This document shows positions 27,967-36,775 of a stretch of 64,000 nt of DNA, in pieces. The stretch is from positions 2,128,001-2,192,000 of the forward strand of contig NZ_QGTX01000001.1 in assembly GCF_003182485.1 (NCBI RefSeq), in the 5' to 3' direction. A model generated the notes under the pieces. That model did not search any database. It had not been told where the DNA came from and worked only from the letters and a program-made list of their open reading frames with translations. The DNA comes from Geodermatophilus normandii. Its GTDB lineage: Bacteria; Actinomycetota; Actinomycetes; Mycobacteriales; Geodermatophilaceae. How positions within the stretch are numbered: the stretch's first letter is position 1; each line of letters begins with the position of its first letter. Made by a program: the position numbers and the translations under genes.

Positions 27967-29724
27967 CTAGGCGGCGGACTCGGAGCCGCCGTCGCCGGAG
28001 CCGTCGGAGTCCTCGCGGCCGGAGCCGGCCGGGTCGGACCCGACGGCGGCGCCGGAGCGGCCCCGGCCACCGCGGCGGCGGCGGCGCCGGCGCGGCGCGC
28101 CCTCGCCGGGCCCGGCGGTGTCCCCGGCGGTGTCCCCGGCGGGAGCCTCGGGAGCCTCGGTGCCGGCCTCGGCGGGGACGTCGTGCGCAGCGGCGACGGC
28201 CTCGGCCGCGGCTCCGCTGCCGCGGGTGCGGCGACGGGGCCGGGAGGACCGGGCCGGGCGCTCGGCGTCGGTGCGGGACTCGGTGGCGGAGTCACCGCGG
28301 GCGGACCCGCGGCCGGCGCCCTTCGTCTTCTTGCCGGTCTCGCCGAGGTCCTCGAGCACCTCGGCGTCGAGACCCTCGCGGGTGCGCTGCGCGCGCGGCA
28401 GCCGGCCCGTGGCGCCCTCGGGCACGTCGAGGTCGGTGTAGACCCACGGCGAGGTGGAGTAGGTCTCCGGCGGGTCGGCGAACGGCAGGTCGAGCGCCTT
28501 GTTGATCAGCTGCCAGCGCGGGATGTCGTCCCAGTCGACCAGCGTGACGGCGACGCCCTCGCGGCCGGCGCGGCCGGTGCGGCCGATCCGGTGCACGTAG
28601 GTCTTCTCGTCCTCGGGGCACTGGTAGTTCACGACGTGGCTGACGCCGGTGACGTCGATGCCGCGCGCGGCGACGTCGGTGGCCACCAGGACGTCGACCT
28701 TGCCGCTGCGGAAGGCGCGCAGCGCCTGCTCGCGGGCGCCCTGGCCGAGGTCGCCGTGCACGGCGGCGGCGGCGAAGCCGCGGTCGACCAGCTCGTCGGC
28801 GACCTTCTGCGCGGTGCGCTTGGTGCGGCAGAACACCATCGCCAGGCCGCGGCCGCGGGCCTGCAGCACGCGGGAGAGCAGCTCGGGCTTGTCCAGGTTG
28901 TGCGCCCGGTAGACGAACTGGGTGGTCTGCGGGACGGTCGAGCCCTCGTCGTTGCCGTGCGCCCGGATGTGGGTCGGCTGGGTCATGAACGACCGCGACA
29001 GCGTGACGATCGGGCCGGGCATGGTGGCCGAGAACAGCATCGTCTGGCGCTGCGTCGGGACCATCGCGAGGATCCGCTCGATGTCGGGCAGGAAGCCGAG
29101 GTCGAGCATCTCGTCGGCCTCGTCGAGGACCAGGACGCGGACCTTGCCCAGGATCAGGTGGCCCTGCTGGGCCAGGTCGAGCAGCCGGCCGGGGGTGCCG
29201 ACGACGATCTCGACGCCGGCCTGCAGCGCGGCGACCTGCGGCTCGAAGGCTCGGCCGCCGTAGATGGCCTGCACACGGGTGCCGCGCTTGGCGCCGGCCG
29301 TGCCGAGATCGCGGGCGACCTGCACGCACAGCTCGCGGGTGGGGACGACGACCAGCGCCTGCGGGACGCCGTCGCCTCCCTCACCCGGCGGGACGACGCG
29401 CTGCAGCATCGGGACGCCGAAGCCGAGGGTCTTGCCGGTGCCGGTGCGCGCCTGGCCGATGAGGTCGTGGCCGGCCAGCGCGAGCGGGAGCGTGAGCTCC
29501 TGGATGGCGAAGGTGCGGGTGATGCCCGCCTCGGCCAGGGCCGCGACGACGTCGGGGTGGACGTCGAAGTCGCTGAACAGCGGCGCGGTCTCCTCGACCG
29601 GCGCGCCGCCGAGCTGCTCGACGGTCTGCTCGACCTGCTCCGGCGCGGGCGCGCCGGTCTCGGCGTGCTCGAGCTCGGGGGTGGTGGGGACGTCCTGGGT
29701 GGGGGTGTTCTCGGTGGAGGTCAG
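27967..29724 (-). CDS. rhlE: DEAD-box RNA helicase (RhlE/DeaD-like), probable CTG start
   Basis: 585 residues if started at the CTG at 29724. FSDFDVHPDVVAALAEAG and TFAIQELTLPLALAG (Q motif) lie upstream of the first in-frame ATG (29409), so that ATG cannot be the true start. ARTGTGKT (about residue 91), VLDEADEML, SATMP, VATDVAARGID and HRIGRTGRAGR are the helicase motifs. The last 130 residues are Arg/Gly/Ala-rich and basic, likely RNA-binding. No ATG, GTG or TTG is in frame before the Q motif; CTG followed by TSTENTPTQD matches the 'MTST' start of relatives. M. tuberculosis Rv3211 is the positional counterpart. Confidence 0.85.
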   Translation of the reverse strand: MTSTENTPTQDVPTTPELEHAETGAPAPEQVEQTVEQLGGAPVEETAPLFSDFDVHPDVVAALAEAGITRTFAIQELTLPLALAGHDLIGQARTGTGKTLGFGVPMLQRVVPPGEGGDGVPQALVVVPTRELCVQVARDLGTAGAKRGTRVQAIYGGRAFEPQVAALQAGVEIVVGTPGRLLDLAQQGHLILGKVRVLVLDEADEMLDLGFLPDIERILAMVPTQRQTMLFSATMPGPIVTLSRSFMTQPTHIRAHGNDEGSTVPQTTQFVYRAHNLDKPELLSRVLQARGRGLAMVFCRTKRTAQKVADELVDRGFAAAAVHGDLGQGAREQALRAFRSGKVDVLVATDVAARGIDVTGVSHVVNYQCPEDEKTYVHRIGRTGRAGREGVAVTLVDWDDIPRWQLINKALDLPFADPPETYSTSPWVYTDLDVPEGATGRLPRAQRTREGLDAEVLEDLGETGKKTKGAGRGSARGDSATESRTDAERPARSSRPRRRTRGSGAAAEAVAAAHDVPAEAGTEAPEAPAGDTAGDTAGPGEGAPRRRRRRRGGRGRSGAAVGSDPAGSGREDSDGSGDGGSESAA

Positions 29725-29938
29725 TGCTCTCGCCTCTGGTCGGCTGGGGGAGCGGCCAGGGGCGACGGCGTCGTCGCCCGGGCGCTCCGCGGTCGGGTGT
29801 CGCGGGATGCGTTTCCAGCGCCGACACGGCCAGCGGACCGGGAGGATCCGGGAGACGCACCCGGTGCCGGTGGGGCTCCTCGGGGCGTCGTCCGACGTTC
29901 GTCAGCGCACAGATACCAGCGAACCTGGCGGCCCGCCT
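29725..29938 (-). promoter_or_regulatory. Long 5' leader of the DEAD-box helicase gene
   Basis: A TANNNT box (TAGCAT, minus strand) at 29945-29950 predicts a transcript start near 29938, leaving about 214 bases of leader without a clear ORF. Long leaders of RNA helicase genes often mediate autoregulation or cold response. Here the function is inference. Confidence 0.35.
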
Positions 29939-29964
29939 GTTCCCATGCTAGCGCGGACAGCGGT

Positions 29965-29970
29965 TAGCCT
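29965..29970 (+). promoter_or_regulatory. -10 box TAGCCT for the ferritin-like gene
   Basis: TAGCCT is 49 bases before the GTG at 30019; the leader contains CGGAGGTGG. Confidence 0.4.
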
Positions 29971-30018
29971 CGGTCGCCGCGCGGGCCGCCCGCCCCGACC
30001 CCTACCCGGAGGTGGCAC

Positions 30019-30669
30019 GTGACCACGGTCGACACCCGAGCCGTCGTCGACCTGCTCGGCGTGCTGGCCTACGCGGAGCTGACGGCGTTCGACCGGCTCG
30101 CCGAGGACGCGCGGATGGCACCCACCCTGGCCGGCCGCGCCGCGCTGGCGCGCATGGCCGCGGCCGAGATGGGCCACCACGACCGGCTGGCGCAGCGGCT
30201 GACCGAGCTCGGCGCCGACCCGACCGAGGCGATGAGCCCGTTCGTCGCCGCGCTCGACGCCTTCCACGAGGGCACCCGCCCGCGCACCTGGCTCGAGGGC
30301 CTGGTCAAGGCCTACGTCGGCGACGGGCTGGCCGCCGACTTCTACCGGGAGATCGCCGGCTTCCTCGCCGAGCCGGACCGCTCGCTCATCCTCGAGACGC
30401 TCGCCGACACCGGGCACGCCGACTTCGCCGTCCGCGAGGTGCGGGCCGCGATCGCCGCGCAGCGGACGCTGGCCGGCCGGCTGGCGCTGTGGGGCCGGCG
30501 GCTGGTGGGGGAGGCGATCTCCCAGTCGCAGGCGGTCATCGCCGAGCGCGACGGCCTGGCCCGGCTGATCCTGGGCGGCACCGGCGACCTGACCGGCGTC
30601 GTCCGGCTCCAGGACCGCATCACCGCCGCGCACACCGAGCGCATGAAGACCCTCGGCCTCAACCCCTAG
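30019..30669 (+). CDS. Ferritin-like fold protein (MiaE-like superfamily)
   Basis: 216 residues, all helical. ELTAFDRLAEDARMAPTLAG and AAAEMGHHDRLAQRL (about 15-65) carry the E..ExxH type of di-iron ligands, and DFYREIAGFL and ILETLADTGHADFAVREV supply the second set. The family is widespread in actinobacteria next to the DUF3107 and TetR genes (Rv3210c-type) and resembles tRNA hydroxylase MiaE, but its substrate is not known. GGAGG precedes the GTG. Confidence 0.75.
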   Translation: MTTVDTRAVVDLLGVLAYAELTAFDRLAEDARMAPTLAGRAALARMAAAEMGHHDRLAQRLTELGADPTEAMSPFVAALDAFHEGTRPRTWLEGLVKAYVGDGLAADFYREIAGFLAEPDRSLILETLADTGHADFAVREVRAAIAAQRTLAGRLALWGRRLVGEAISQSQAVIAERDGLARLILGGTGDLTGVVRLQDRITAAHTERMKTLGLNP

Positions 30670-30678
30670 CGACGACGA

Positions 30679-30710
30679 CGGGGCGCCCCCGCGCGTGCGG
30701 GGACGCCCCG
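30679..30710. terminator. Hairpin between convergent ferritin-like and DUF3107 genes
   Basis: Arms 30679-30692 and 30697-30710 pair with one C/A mismatch and a 4-base loop. Placed 10 bases after one stop and 19 before the other, it can end both transcripts. Confidence 0.7.
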
Positions 30711-30728
30711 TCGGGGACGTGCCGGGCG

Positions 30729-30965
30729 TCAGTTGCCCGCGACGAAGCCCACCCGGCGCTGGTCTGCCTGGGCGATCTCGACGTAGGCGATCCGGTCGAC
30801 CGGGACGAGGACGCGGCGGCCCCGGTCGTCCTCCAGGGTCAACAGCCCGTCCTTCGTGCCACCGGACATGGCGGAGGCCACGGCGGCGGCGATCTCGTCG
30901 GGGGTGTTCGGGCTGTCGACGACCAGCTCCCGGGGGGAGTGCTGGACACCGATCTTGACTTCCAC
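30729..30965 (-). CDS. DUF3107 family protein
   Basis: 78 residues. VEVKIGVQHSPRELVVDS opens it and RVLVPVDRIAYVEIAQADQR follows, the highly conserved pattern of DUF3107, a small ATP-binding-like protein of unknown function next to a TetR gene in many actinobacteria (Rv3209-type). The GTG at 30965 has GAGGAGG upstream. It follows the TetR gene on the same strand by 82 bases. Confidence 0.85.
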   Translation of the reverse strand: MEVKIGVQHSPRELVVDSPNTPDEIAAAVASAMSGGTKDGLLTLEDDRGRRVLVPVDRIAYVEIAQADQRRVGFVAGN

Positions 30966-31047
30966 TCGGGATGCCTCCTCGGGTTGCACGGCTGCCGACC
31001 ACGCTAGTCCAGCCGGGGGCACCGGGCCCCGGCGCGCAGCTGCGCCG

Positions 31048-31698
31048 TCAGCGAACGGAGGGGTCGGCCGGCTCGCCCTCGACCCGAGGGAAGCGCGAGA
31101 TGCCCCGCCAGGCCAGCGCCGACATCAGCGACACGGCCTCGTCGCGGGACACGGTGCCCTTCTGCGCGAGCCACCACCGGGCGCTGGTCTCGGCCAGGCC
31201 GGTCAGCCCGGAGGCGAGCAGGTGCGCCTGCTCCGGGGAGCTGCCGGTGTCGCCCGCGATCACCTCGGCGATCGCCTCGACGCACGCCCGGTTGCCGCGG
31301 TCGACCAGCGTGCGGACGTCGTCGTCGTTGCGGAGGTCGGACTCGAAGACGAGGCGGAACGCGCCGCCGTCGGCGTCGACGAAGTCGAAGTAGGCACCCA
31401 CCGCGCCGTGGACCCGCTGCCGGTTGTCCTCGGTGCCGGCCATCGCCTCGCGGACCCGGTCGGTCAGCTCGGTGACCTGCTGCTCGAGCAGCGCCAGGTA
31501 GAGCTCCCGCTTGCCCGGGAAGTGCTGGTAGAGCACGGGCTTGCTGACGCCGGCGCGGTCGGCGATGTCGTCCATGGCAGCGGCGTGGAAGCCGTGGGCG
31601 ACGAAGACCTCCTGCGCGGCCTGCAGCAGCTGCAGCCGGCGGGCACCACGCGGCAGCCGCGAGGTGCGGCGGACGGGGACCGGGCGCGAGGACTGCAT
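31048..31698 (-). CDS. TetR family transcriptional regulator
   Basis: 216 residues. The HTH is at about 20-65: LLQAAQEVFVAHGFHAAAMD, DIADRAGVSKPVLYQHFPGK. The C-terminal ligand domain has no known match. The mycobacterial neighbour Rv3208 is the positional counterpart. A 17-bp palindrome lies just upstream of its -10 and between it and the divergent hydrolase gene, so autoregulation and control of that hydrolase are likely. Confidence 0.9.
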   Translation of the reverse strand: MQSSRPVPVRRTSRLPRGARRLQLLQAAQEVFVAHGFHAAAMDDIADRAGVSKPVLYQHFPGKRELYLALLEQQVTELTDRVREAMAGTEDNRQRVHGAVGAYFDFVDADGGAFRLVFESDLRNDDDVRTLVDRGNRACVEAIAEVIAGDTGSSPEQAHLLASGLTGLAETSARWWLAQKGTVSRDEAVSLMSALAWRGISRFPRVEGEPADPSVR

Positions 31699-31708
31699 GG
31701 CGCCGGGG

Positions 31709-31714
31709 ATGTTA
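31709..31714 (-). promoter_or_regulatory. -10 box TAACAT for the TetR gene
   Basis: Minus-strand TAACAT lies ten bases before ATG 31698, predicting a leader of only two or three bases. Confidence 0.45.
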
Positions 31715-31715
31715 C

Positions 31716-31732
31716 CGGCGGGTCACCCGCCG
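31716..31732. promoter_or_regulatory. 17-bp palindrome, candidate TetR operator
   Basis: CGGCGGGT-C-ACCCGCCG has perfect 8-bp arms. It abuts the TetR -10 box and lies 22 bases upstream of the hydrolase -10 (31755), within the core region of both divergent promoters. TetR proteins typically bind 15-17 bp palindromes in this position. Confidence 0.55.
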
Positions 31733-31754
31733 CACGCGTCCCGGCGGGCTGGCA

Positions 31755-31760
31755 TACCGT
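31755..31760 (+). promoter_or_regulatory. -10 box TACCGT, leaderless start of the 31767 hydrolase
   Basis: TACCGT, six bases, GTG 31767, no Shine-Dalgarno. Confidence 0.5.
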
Positions 31761-31766
31761 CGCCGG

Positions 31767-32849
31767 GTGCCCGAGGCCCGTCGCGCGCGCACCCGCCGTC
31801 TCCCGAAGCCCCCGTCGATCGCCCCGTCGTCCACCGCCCGGACGTCGTCGGCCGCCCTGCCGAGCGCCGACCCGCCGTCGGGCGCCTGGCCCGGCGAGGA
31901 GGTGCCCGTCGAGGGCGGCTCCGTCCACGTGCGCACCACGCCCTGGGCGGGGACGCCGGGCGGCCCGCACGAGCGCGCCCTCTACGTCCATGGGCTCGGC
32001 GGCGCGTCCACCAACTGGACCGACCTGGCCGCCCTGCTCGCCGTCCGCTGCGCCGGCTGGGCGGTCGACCTGCCGGGCTTCGGCCGCTCCCGGCCGCTGC
32101 CCGGGGGGTCCTACTCGATCCGCGGGCACGTGCGGGCGGTCGTCACCGTCCTCGAGCACGTGCGCGACCAGCCCGGGGAGGGCCGGGGGCGTCCGGTGCA
32201 CCTGCTCGGCAACAGCCTCGGCGGGCTGGTCAGCCTGCTGGTCGCGGCGCGACGGCCGGACCTCGTCGCGTCGCTGACGCTGATCTCGCCCGCCATGCCG
32301 GTCTACCGGGTGCCGCAGGCCTTCGGACGTGCCCTGCTGCTGCTCCTGCTGCCCGGCGTCCCCGCGCTCGCCGAGCGCCGGCTGGCCGGCGTGACGCCGG
32401 AGCAGTCGGTGCGCGGGATGCTGCAGATGTGCTTCGGCGAGCCCGCCCGGGTGCCGCCGGAGCGGATCGAGGCCGCCGTCGCGGAGACCCGCGAGCGGGC
32501 GGCGCAGGAGTGGGCCAACCAGGCGCTGACCCGCAGCATGCGCGGGCTGATCACCTCCTACCTGCGGGTCGGCCGGGCCAACGCCTGGCGGATGGCCCGG
32601 TCGCTGCGGATGCCGACCCTCGTGGTGTGGGGCGACCGCGACCGGCTCGTCGACCCCCGGCTGGCCCCGCGGCTGGCCGCCGCCGTGCCCGGCGCGCGGC
32701 TGCTGGTCCTCGAGACCGTCGGGCACGTGGCCATGCTCGAGGCGCCGGAGGAGACCGCCCGCGCGGTGCTCGGACTGCTCGAGGACCTCGACGACGACGT
32801 GACCGACGGCAGGGCGGGCCTCGACGGGGACGCGGCGCGCGCCGGCTGA
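31767..32849 (+). CDS. Alpha/beta hydrolase, divergent from TetR
   Basis: 360 residues. After a basic, Ser-rich N-terminal 45 residues, the hydrolase fold is clear: ALYVHGLGGASTNWTDL, HLLGNSLGGLVSLLVA (nucleophile Ser in GNSLGG, about residue 153), VVWGDRDRLVDP (acid) and ETVGHVAMLEAPE (His). The substrate is unknown, probably a lipid or ester. The shared promoter region with the TetR gene suggests this is the regulator's target. Confidence 0.85.
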   Translation: MPEARRARTRRLPKPPSIAPSSTARTSSAALPSADPPSGAWPGEEVPVEGGSVHVRTTPWAGTPGGPHERALYVHGLGGASTNWTDLAALLAVRCAGWAVDLPGFGRSRPLPGGSYSIRGHVRAVVTVLEHVRDQPGEGRGRPVHLLGNSLGGLVSLLVAARRPDLVASLTLISPAMPVYRVPQAFGRALLLLLLPGVPALAERRLAGVTPEQSVRGMLQMCFGEPARVPPERIEAAVAETRERAAQEWANQALTRSMRGLITSYLRVGRANAWRMARSLRMPTLVVWGDRDRLVDPRLAPRLAAAVPGARLLVLETVGHVAMLEAPEETARAVLGLLEDLDDDVTDGRAGLDGDAARAG

Positions 32850-32910
32850 CGCGCCGACGAGGGGTTCCGCGTGTCGGATGGGGCGCGTGAGAACCTGACC
32901 TGGACGTGCG

Positions 32911-34020
32911 GTGACGCTGCCCACGACACTGCGTGACCGCAGGGACGACGGAACCGGCAGGGGAACCGGCGGCCGCACGGCTGCGGGACCCGACGCGGCG
33001 AGGAGGCGGCACCGTGGCAGGTCCCCCGACCGGCCGCCCACCCAGGGCGCCGTCCGGCCGGGAGCCGGCGCGCGGCCTGCCCCCGCTCCCGCCGCTGCCC
33101 GCCCGCCCCCGGTGCGGCACCGCCCGCCCGGCCCGCTCGCCACCCGCCCGGAGCCGCCCCACCCGCACGGTCCCGCCGGTCCGCGACGGTCCCGCCGCCG
33201 ACCGGGGCGGTTGCGCCGGTTCGCGGCCCGCTGGGGCTGGCGCGCCTTCGCGATCCCGCTGCTCACCGTGGCGACCGTGCTGGCTCTCGTCGACCTGCTC
33301 GGCCCGGCCGCCGGGTCCCCGGCGCGGGTCGGCGCGACCGCGGGCAGCGCGGCACCGGCTGCCGGCTCCCCGGAGGCGGCAGCCTCCTCGACGAGCACGG
33401 CGCCCTCGACGACGGCTCCCCCTCCGGCGCCGGCCGAGGGTGACGCCGGTCCTTCCGAGGTCCCGGGAGCGCCCGCGGCCGGCACGTACGTCGAGCGGGG
33501 CGCGGGCAGCGTGTCGGTCGTCCCGGGCTCCTCGGCGGTCTACGGCACCGGTCCGCTGCAGCGCTTCGTCGTCGAGGTCGAGGACGGCATCGGCGTCGAC
33601 GGCGCGGCCTTCGCCGCCGCCGTCGAGGCCACGCTGGGCGACCCGCGCTCGTGGGGCAGCGGCGGCCGGATGTCCTTCCAGCGCGTCGACGCCACCGACC
33701 CGGGCGCCTACGAGTTCCGGGTGAGCCTGGTCAGCCCCGGGAGCATGGAGCGGTACTGCCCGGGCGTGGGCACCGGCGGCTACACCTCCTGCCGCTACGG
33801 CGAGCGCGCCGTCATCAACCTGGCCCGCTGGGAGACCGCCGTCCCCGACTACCAGGGCGACGTCGCCACCTACCGCCAGTACGTCGTCAACCACGAGGTC
33901 GGGCACGCGCTGGGCAACGGCCACCAGCCCTGCCCCGGCCCCGGGCAGGTCGCGCCGGTGATGCAGCAGCAGACCCTGGGCCTGGAGGGCTGCGTCAAGA
34001 ACGCCTGGCCCCACCCGTGA
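32911..34020 (+). CDS. DUF3152 protein, secreted zinc-protease-like
   Basis: 369 residues. A long Pro/Arg-rich cytoplasmic N-terminus (about 105 residues) precedes one membrane helix (FAIPLLTVATVLALVDLLG), a Ser/Thr/Pro linker and the DUF3152 domain (about 215-365). That domain contains VVNHEVGHALGNGHQPC, an HExxH-x5-H-like metal site with a Cys, plus RYCPGVG and SCRYGERAVINLARW. The family is a putative metallopeptidase with no known substrate; Rv3207c is the mycobacterial counterpart. The GTG at 32911 lacks a good ribosome site, so the true start may differ. It overlaps the next gene by four bases. Confidence 0.8.
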   Translation: MTLPTTLRDRRDDGTGRGTGGRTAAGPDAARRRHRGRSPDRPPTQGAVRPGAGARPAPAPAAARPPPVRHRPPGPLATRPEPPHPHGPAGPRRSRRRPGRLRRFAARWGWRAFAIPLLTVATVLALVDLLGPAAGSPARVGATAGSAAPAAGSPEAAASSTSTAPSTTAPPPAPAEGDAGPSEVPGAPAAGTYVERGAGSVSVVPGSSAVYGTGPLQRFVVEVEDGIGVDGAAFAAAVEATLGDPRSWGSGGRMSFQRVDATDPGAYEFRVSLVSPGSMERYCPGVGTGGYTSCRYGERAVINLARWETAVPDYQGDVATYRQYVVNHEVGHALGNGHQPCPGPGQVAPVMQQQTLGLEGCVKNAWPHP

Positions 34021-35519
34021 CCCCTCGCCTCCTCCGGACGCGGTTCTCCGAGATCGCCCGCCAGCGCCCGCGCGCACTGCTGTCACCGTTCGTCGACGTC
34101 GACCGCCCCGGTCCGGTCGAGGAGGAGCTCACGGGGCTCGGGACCGGTCCACGGATCCCCTTCTGCGCCGTCGTCCTGGACCTCGACGACCTCGACGCCG
34201 ACGGCCGGGTGCAGTGCGGGCTGACGGTCCCGGGAGGTCCCGTCCTCGCGCGGCTCGACGGGGCCACGCGACAGCTGGACCTCTCCGTCGCCGGCGTCGT
34301 GCTGGCCGCGGCGCCGTTCCCCGAGGTCCCGGCGGGGCTGGCCTGCGTCGTCCAGGAGAACCGCGTGACGGTGCTCGTGAGCGGTGCCGACGGGGAGTGG
34401 ACGCCTGTGCTCTCGGAGCGCGACGCCGTCATGGCGCGGCTCGACCTGCGCGCCCCGGCGGTGCTCCGCTCCGCGGAGTACTGCGCAGCCGCCCGGGGTG
34501 CCCGCGTCCGGCGGACGCGCGCCGGCGTGTCCGGGCCGGCGGGCGTCCGCGACCCCCAGGTGGTGCGCACGGCTGACGGGCGGCCGCTCGTCCGGGACGG
34601 TCGGCTGCACGTGACGATGACCAGCGCGGGTCTCGGCTTCTTCGAGCAGGCCTCCTGGGGGGTCTGGGCACTCGACCTGGCCGACCCGACGCGGTGGGAG
34701 CAGGTGGCGGCCCTCTACAGCCACCGCGACGGTCTCCTCCTCGGCGACCACGCCGGTCAGCTCGTCGTCGACGAGCTGACCGGCGTGACCACGGTCCTCG
34801 TGTCCTCGTGGGGCGACCACACCCCCTCCGCCGGAGTCCACGTGCGGCACGTGTCCACCCGCGAGGACCTGCTCACGGGAGTCCACGTCCTCGAGACCAG
34901 CCGCCTGACCGTGCCCACGGACCACAGCGCCTGGGACCCGTCCCTGGCGCGGATCGGCGGGCGGTGGCACCTGGCGTTCACCGAGTGCGTCTCGTTCGGG
35001 CCACCGCGCTACGTGTTCCACCCAGCGCTGGCGGTCACCGACTCCGACGACCCGACCGAGGGTCTGACGCTGGTGCGGGCCGACGACGGTCGTGAGCAGA
35101 CGGAGGGGACCCTGCTGGTCCCGGACGGGGGGCGGTGGCTGGTCCTCGCCAGCGATCGCGACGTCGCCCAGTACCCGGTCTACGACACCCGCCTGCGTCG
35201 GGTAGGTGCGCTGCAGGCTCCCTACGGCAGCAACATCCCGCACCCGATGGTCGTCCCCGGTGGGACGGACGGGACCACCCCGTGGCTCGTGACCTTCGAC
35301 GGCACCCCCTGGCGGGAGGACCTCCTCGGGTACGGCACGCACGGCGACCTGGTCGTGATGGCCGGACGCCCGGAGACACTCCGGGAGACCTGGGAGCGCA
35401 CCGTGGCCCGGGGCACGACCACGGTGCGCCGTGGCCTGGGAGTCGTGCGTCGCCGGTTGGGGGATGCGCGCCGGCGCACCCGGCCACCTGCCGCCGACCG
35501 TGGGCCGGACGGGGGCTGA
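34017..35519 (+). CDS. Five-bladed beta-propeller-like protein (glycosidase-related)
   Basis: 500 residues. No family was recognised with certainty. GVRDPQVVRTADGRPLVRDG, then RLHVTMTSAG and HSAWDPSLARIGGRWHLAFTE (about 180-330) resemble the 'DP-x-G-x-W/Y-x-LxxT' strands of GH32/43/68/130-type propellers, which act on sugars. No signal peptide is visible. The C-terminal 45 residues are Arg-rich. GTG 34017 overlaps the DUF3152 stop (GTGA), so the pair is made together. It may bind or cut a surface glycan, but this is inference. Confidence 0.5.
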   Translation: MTPRLLRTRFSEIARQRPRALLSPFVDVDRPGPVEEELTGLGTGPRIPFCAVVLDLDDLDADGRVQCGLTVPGGPVLARLDGATRQLDLSVAGVVLAAAPFPEVPAGLACVVQENRVTVLVSGADGEWTPVLSERDAVMARLDLRAPAVLRSAEYCAAARGARVRRTRAGVSGPAGVRDPQVVRTADGRPLVRDGRLHVTMTSAGLGFFEQASWGVWALDLADPTRWEQVAALYSHRDGLLLGDHAGQLVVDELTGVTTVLVSSWGDHTPSAGVHVRHVSTREDLLTGVHVLETSRLTVPTDHSAWDPSLARIGGRWHLAFTECVSFGPPRYVFHPALAVTDSDDPTEGLTLVRADDGREQTEGTLLVPDGGRWLVLASDRDVAQYPVYDTRLRRVGALQAPYGSNIPHPMVVPGGTDGTTPWLVTFDGTPWREDLLGYGTHGDLVVMAGRPETLRETWERTVARGTTTVRRGLGVVRRRLGDARRRTRPPAADRGPDGG

Positions 35520-35545
35520 GGCGGGAACACAGCCGCGTGCCACCC

Positions 35546-35563
35546 TGTTCAGACCGTCGAACA
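35546..35563. promoter_or_regulatory. Weak inverted repeat TGTTC-N8-GAACA upstream of moeZ
   Basis: Perfect 5-bp arms 47 bases before the moeZ start. Orientation and spacing are not those of the actinobacterial SOS box. Regulation is uncertain. Confidence 0.2.
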
Positions 35564-35609
35564 CAGGTCCCGCCGGTCGGGGCCGCTGGTCGAGATCCGA
35601 GGAGCAAGC

Positions 35610-36770
35610 GTGTCCCTGCCACCCCTGGTGGAGCCCGCCGCCGACCTGTCCATCGACGAGGTCCGCCGCTACAGCCGCCACCTGATCATCCCGGACGTCG
35701 GGATGGACGGGCAGAAGCGGCTGAAGAACGCCAAGGTGCTCGCCGTCGGGGCCGGTGGCCTCGGCTCGCCGGTGCTCATGTACCTGGCCGCCGCGGGCGT
35801 CGGCACGATCGGCATCGTCGAGTTCGACACCGTCGACGAGTCCAACCTGCAGCGGCAGATCATCCACGGGCGGTCCGACGTCGGCCGCTCGAAGGCCGAG
35901 AGCGCCCGCGACTCGATCAAGGAGATCAACCCGTACGTCGACGTCCGGCTGCACGAGACGCGCCTGGACAGCGACAACGTGATGGGGATCTTCGAGCAGT
36001 ACGACCTCATCGTCGACGGCACCGACAACTTCGCCACGCGCTACCTGGTCAACGACGCGTGCGTGCTGCTCGGCAAGCCCTACGTGTGGGGCTCGATCTA
36101 CCGCTTCGACGGCCAGGTGTCGGTCTTCTGGGCCGAGCACGGGCCGAACTACCGCGACCTCTACCCGGTGCCCCCGCCGCCCGGGATGGTCCCCTCCTGC
36201 GCCGAGGGCGGCGTGCTGGGCGTGCTGTGCGCGACCATCGGCGCCATCCAGGCGACCGAGGCGGTCAAGCTCATCACCGGCATCGGCGAGACGCTGCTGG
36301 GCCGGCTCATGGTGTACGACGCCCTGGAGATGACCTTCCGCACGATCAAGGTGCGCAAGGACCCCGAGGCCGAGCCGATCACCGGGCTCATCGACTACGA
36401 GGCCTTCTGCGGCGTCGTCTCGGTCGAGGCCCAGGAGGCGGCCGCCGGCTCGACGATCACCGTCGACGAGCTCAAGGACATGATGGACGCGGGCAAGGAC
36501 TTCGAGCTCATCGACGTCCGCGAGCCCAACGAGTACGAGATCGTCTCCATCCCCGGCGCCACGCTCATCCCCAAGGACGAGCTGCTCTCGGGCCGCGCGC
36601 TGGCGCAGCTGCCGCAGGACAAGCCGATCGTGCTGCACTGCAAGACCGGCGTCCGCTCGGCCGAGGTGCTCGCCGCGGTCAAGAACGCCGGCTTCCGGGA
36701 CGCCGTGCACGTGCAGGGCGGCGTGACGGCGTGGGCCACGCGCATCGACAAGACCCTGCCCACGTACTAG
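35610..36770 (+). CDS. moeZ: Adenylyltransferase/sulfurtransferase MoeZ (MoeB-rhodanese fusion)
   Basis: 386 residues. The N-terminal E1-like domain has [20 protein letters not shown] (about residues 43-62), the ATP site, with [10 protein letters not shown] and [14 protein letters not shown] further on. The C-terminal rhodanese domain (about 295-386) has the loop [10 protein letters not shown] with the active-site Cys. MoeZ adenylates and thiocarboxylates ubiquitin-like sulfur carriers (MoaD, ThiS, CysO) for molybdopterin, thiamine and cysteine synthesis. GAGGAG precedes the GTG. Confidence 0.95.
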   Translation: MSLPPLVEPAADLSIDEVRRYSRHLIIPDVGMDGQKRLKNAKVLAVGAGGLGSPVLMYLAAAGVGTIGIVEFDTVDESNLQRQIIHGRSDVGRSKAESARDSIKEINPYVDVRLHETRLDSDNVMGIFEQYDLIVDGTDNFATRYLVNDACVLLGKPYVWGSIYRFDGQVSVFWAEHGPNYRDLYPVPPPPGMVPSCAEGGVLGVLCATIGAIQATEAVKLITGIGETLLGRLMVYDALEMTFRTIKVRKDPEAEPITGLIDYEAFCGVVSVEAQEAAAGSTITVDELKDMMDAGKDFELIDVREPNEYEIVSIPGATLIPKDELLSGRALAQLPQDKPIVLHCKTGVRSAEVLAAVKNAGFRDAVHVQGGVTAWATRIDKTLPTY

Positions 36771-36775
36771 GAGGA

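Noticed and set aside
33001-33030. GTG at 33014 with a good AGGAGG site near the DUF3152 gene
   Set aside because: It opens a different frame that does not encode the DUF3152 domain. It could still be a chance site; the real start of DUF3152 remains uncertain.
35546-35563. Possible SOS box upstream of moeZ
   Set aside because: The arms are GTTC-N8-GAAC, not the actinobacterial TCGAAC-N4-GTTCGA, and the gene is not an SOS gene.
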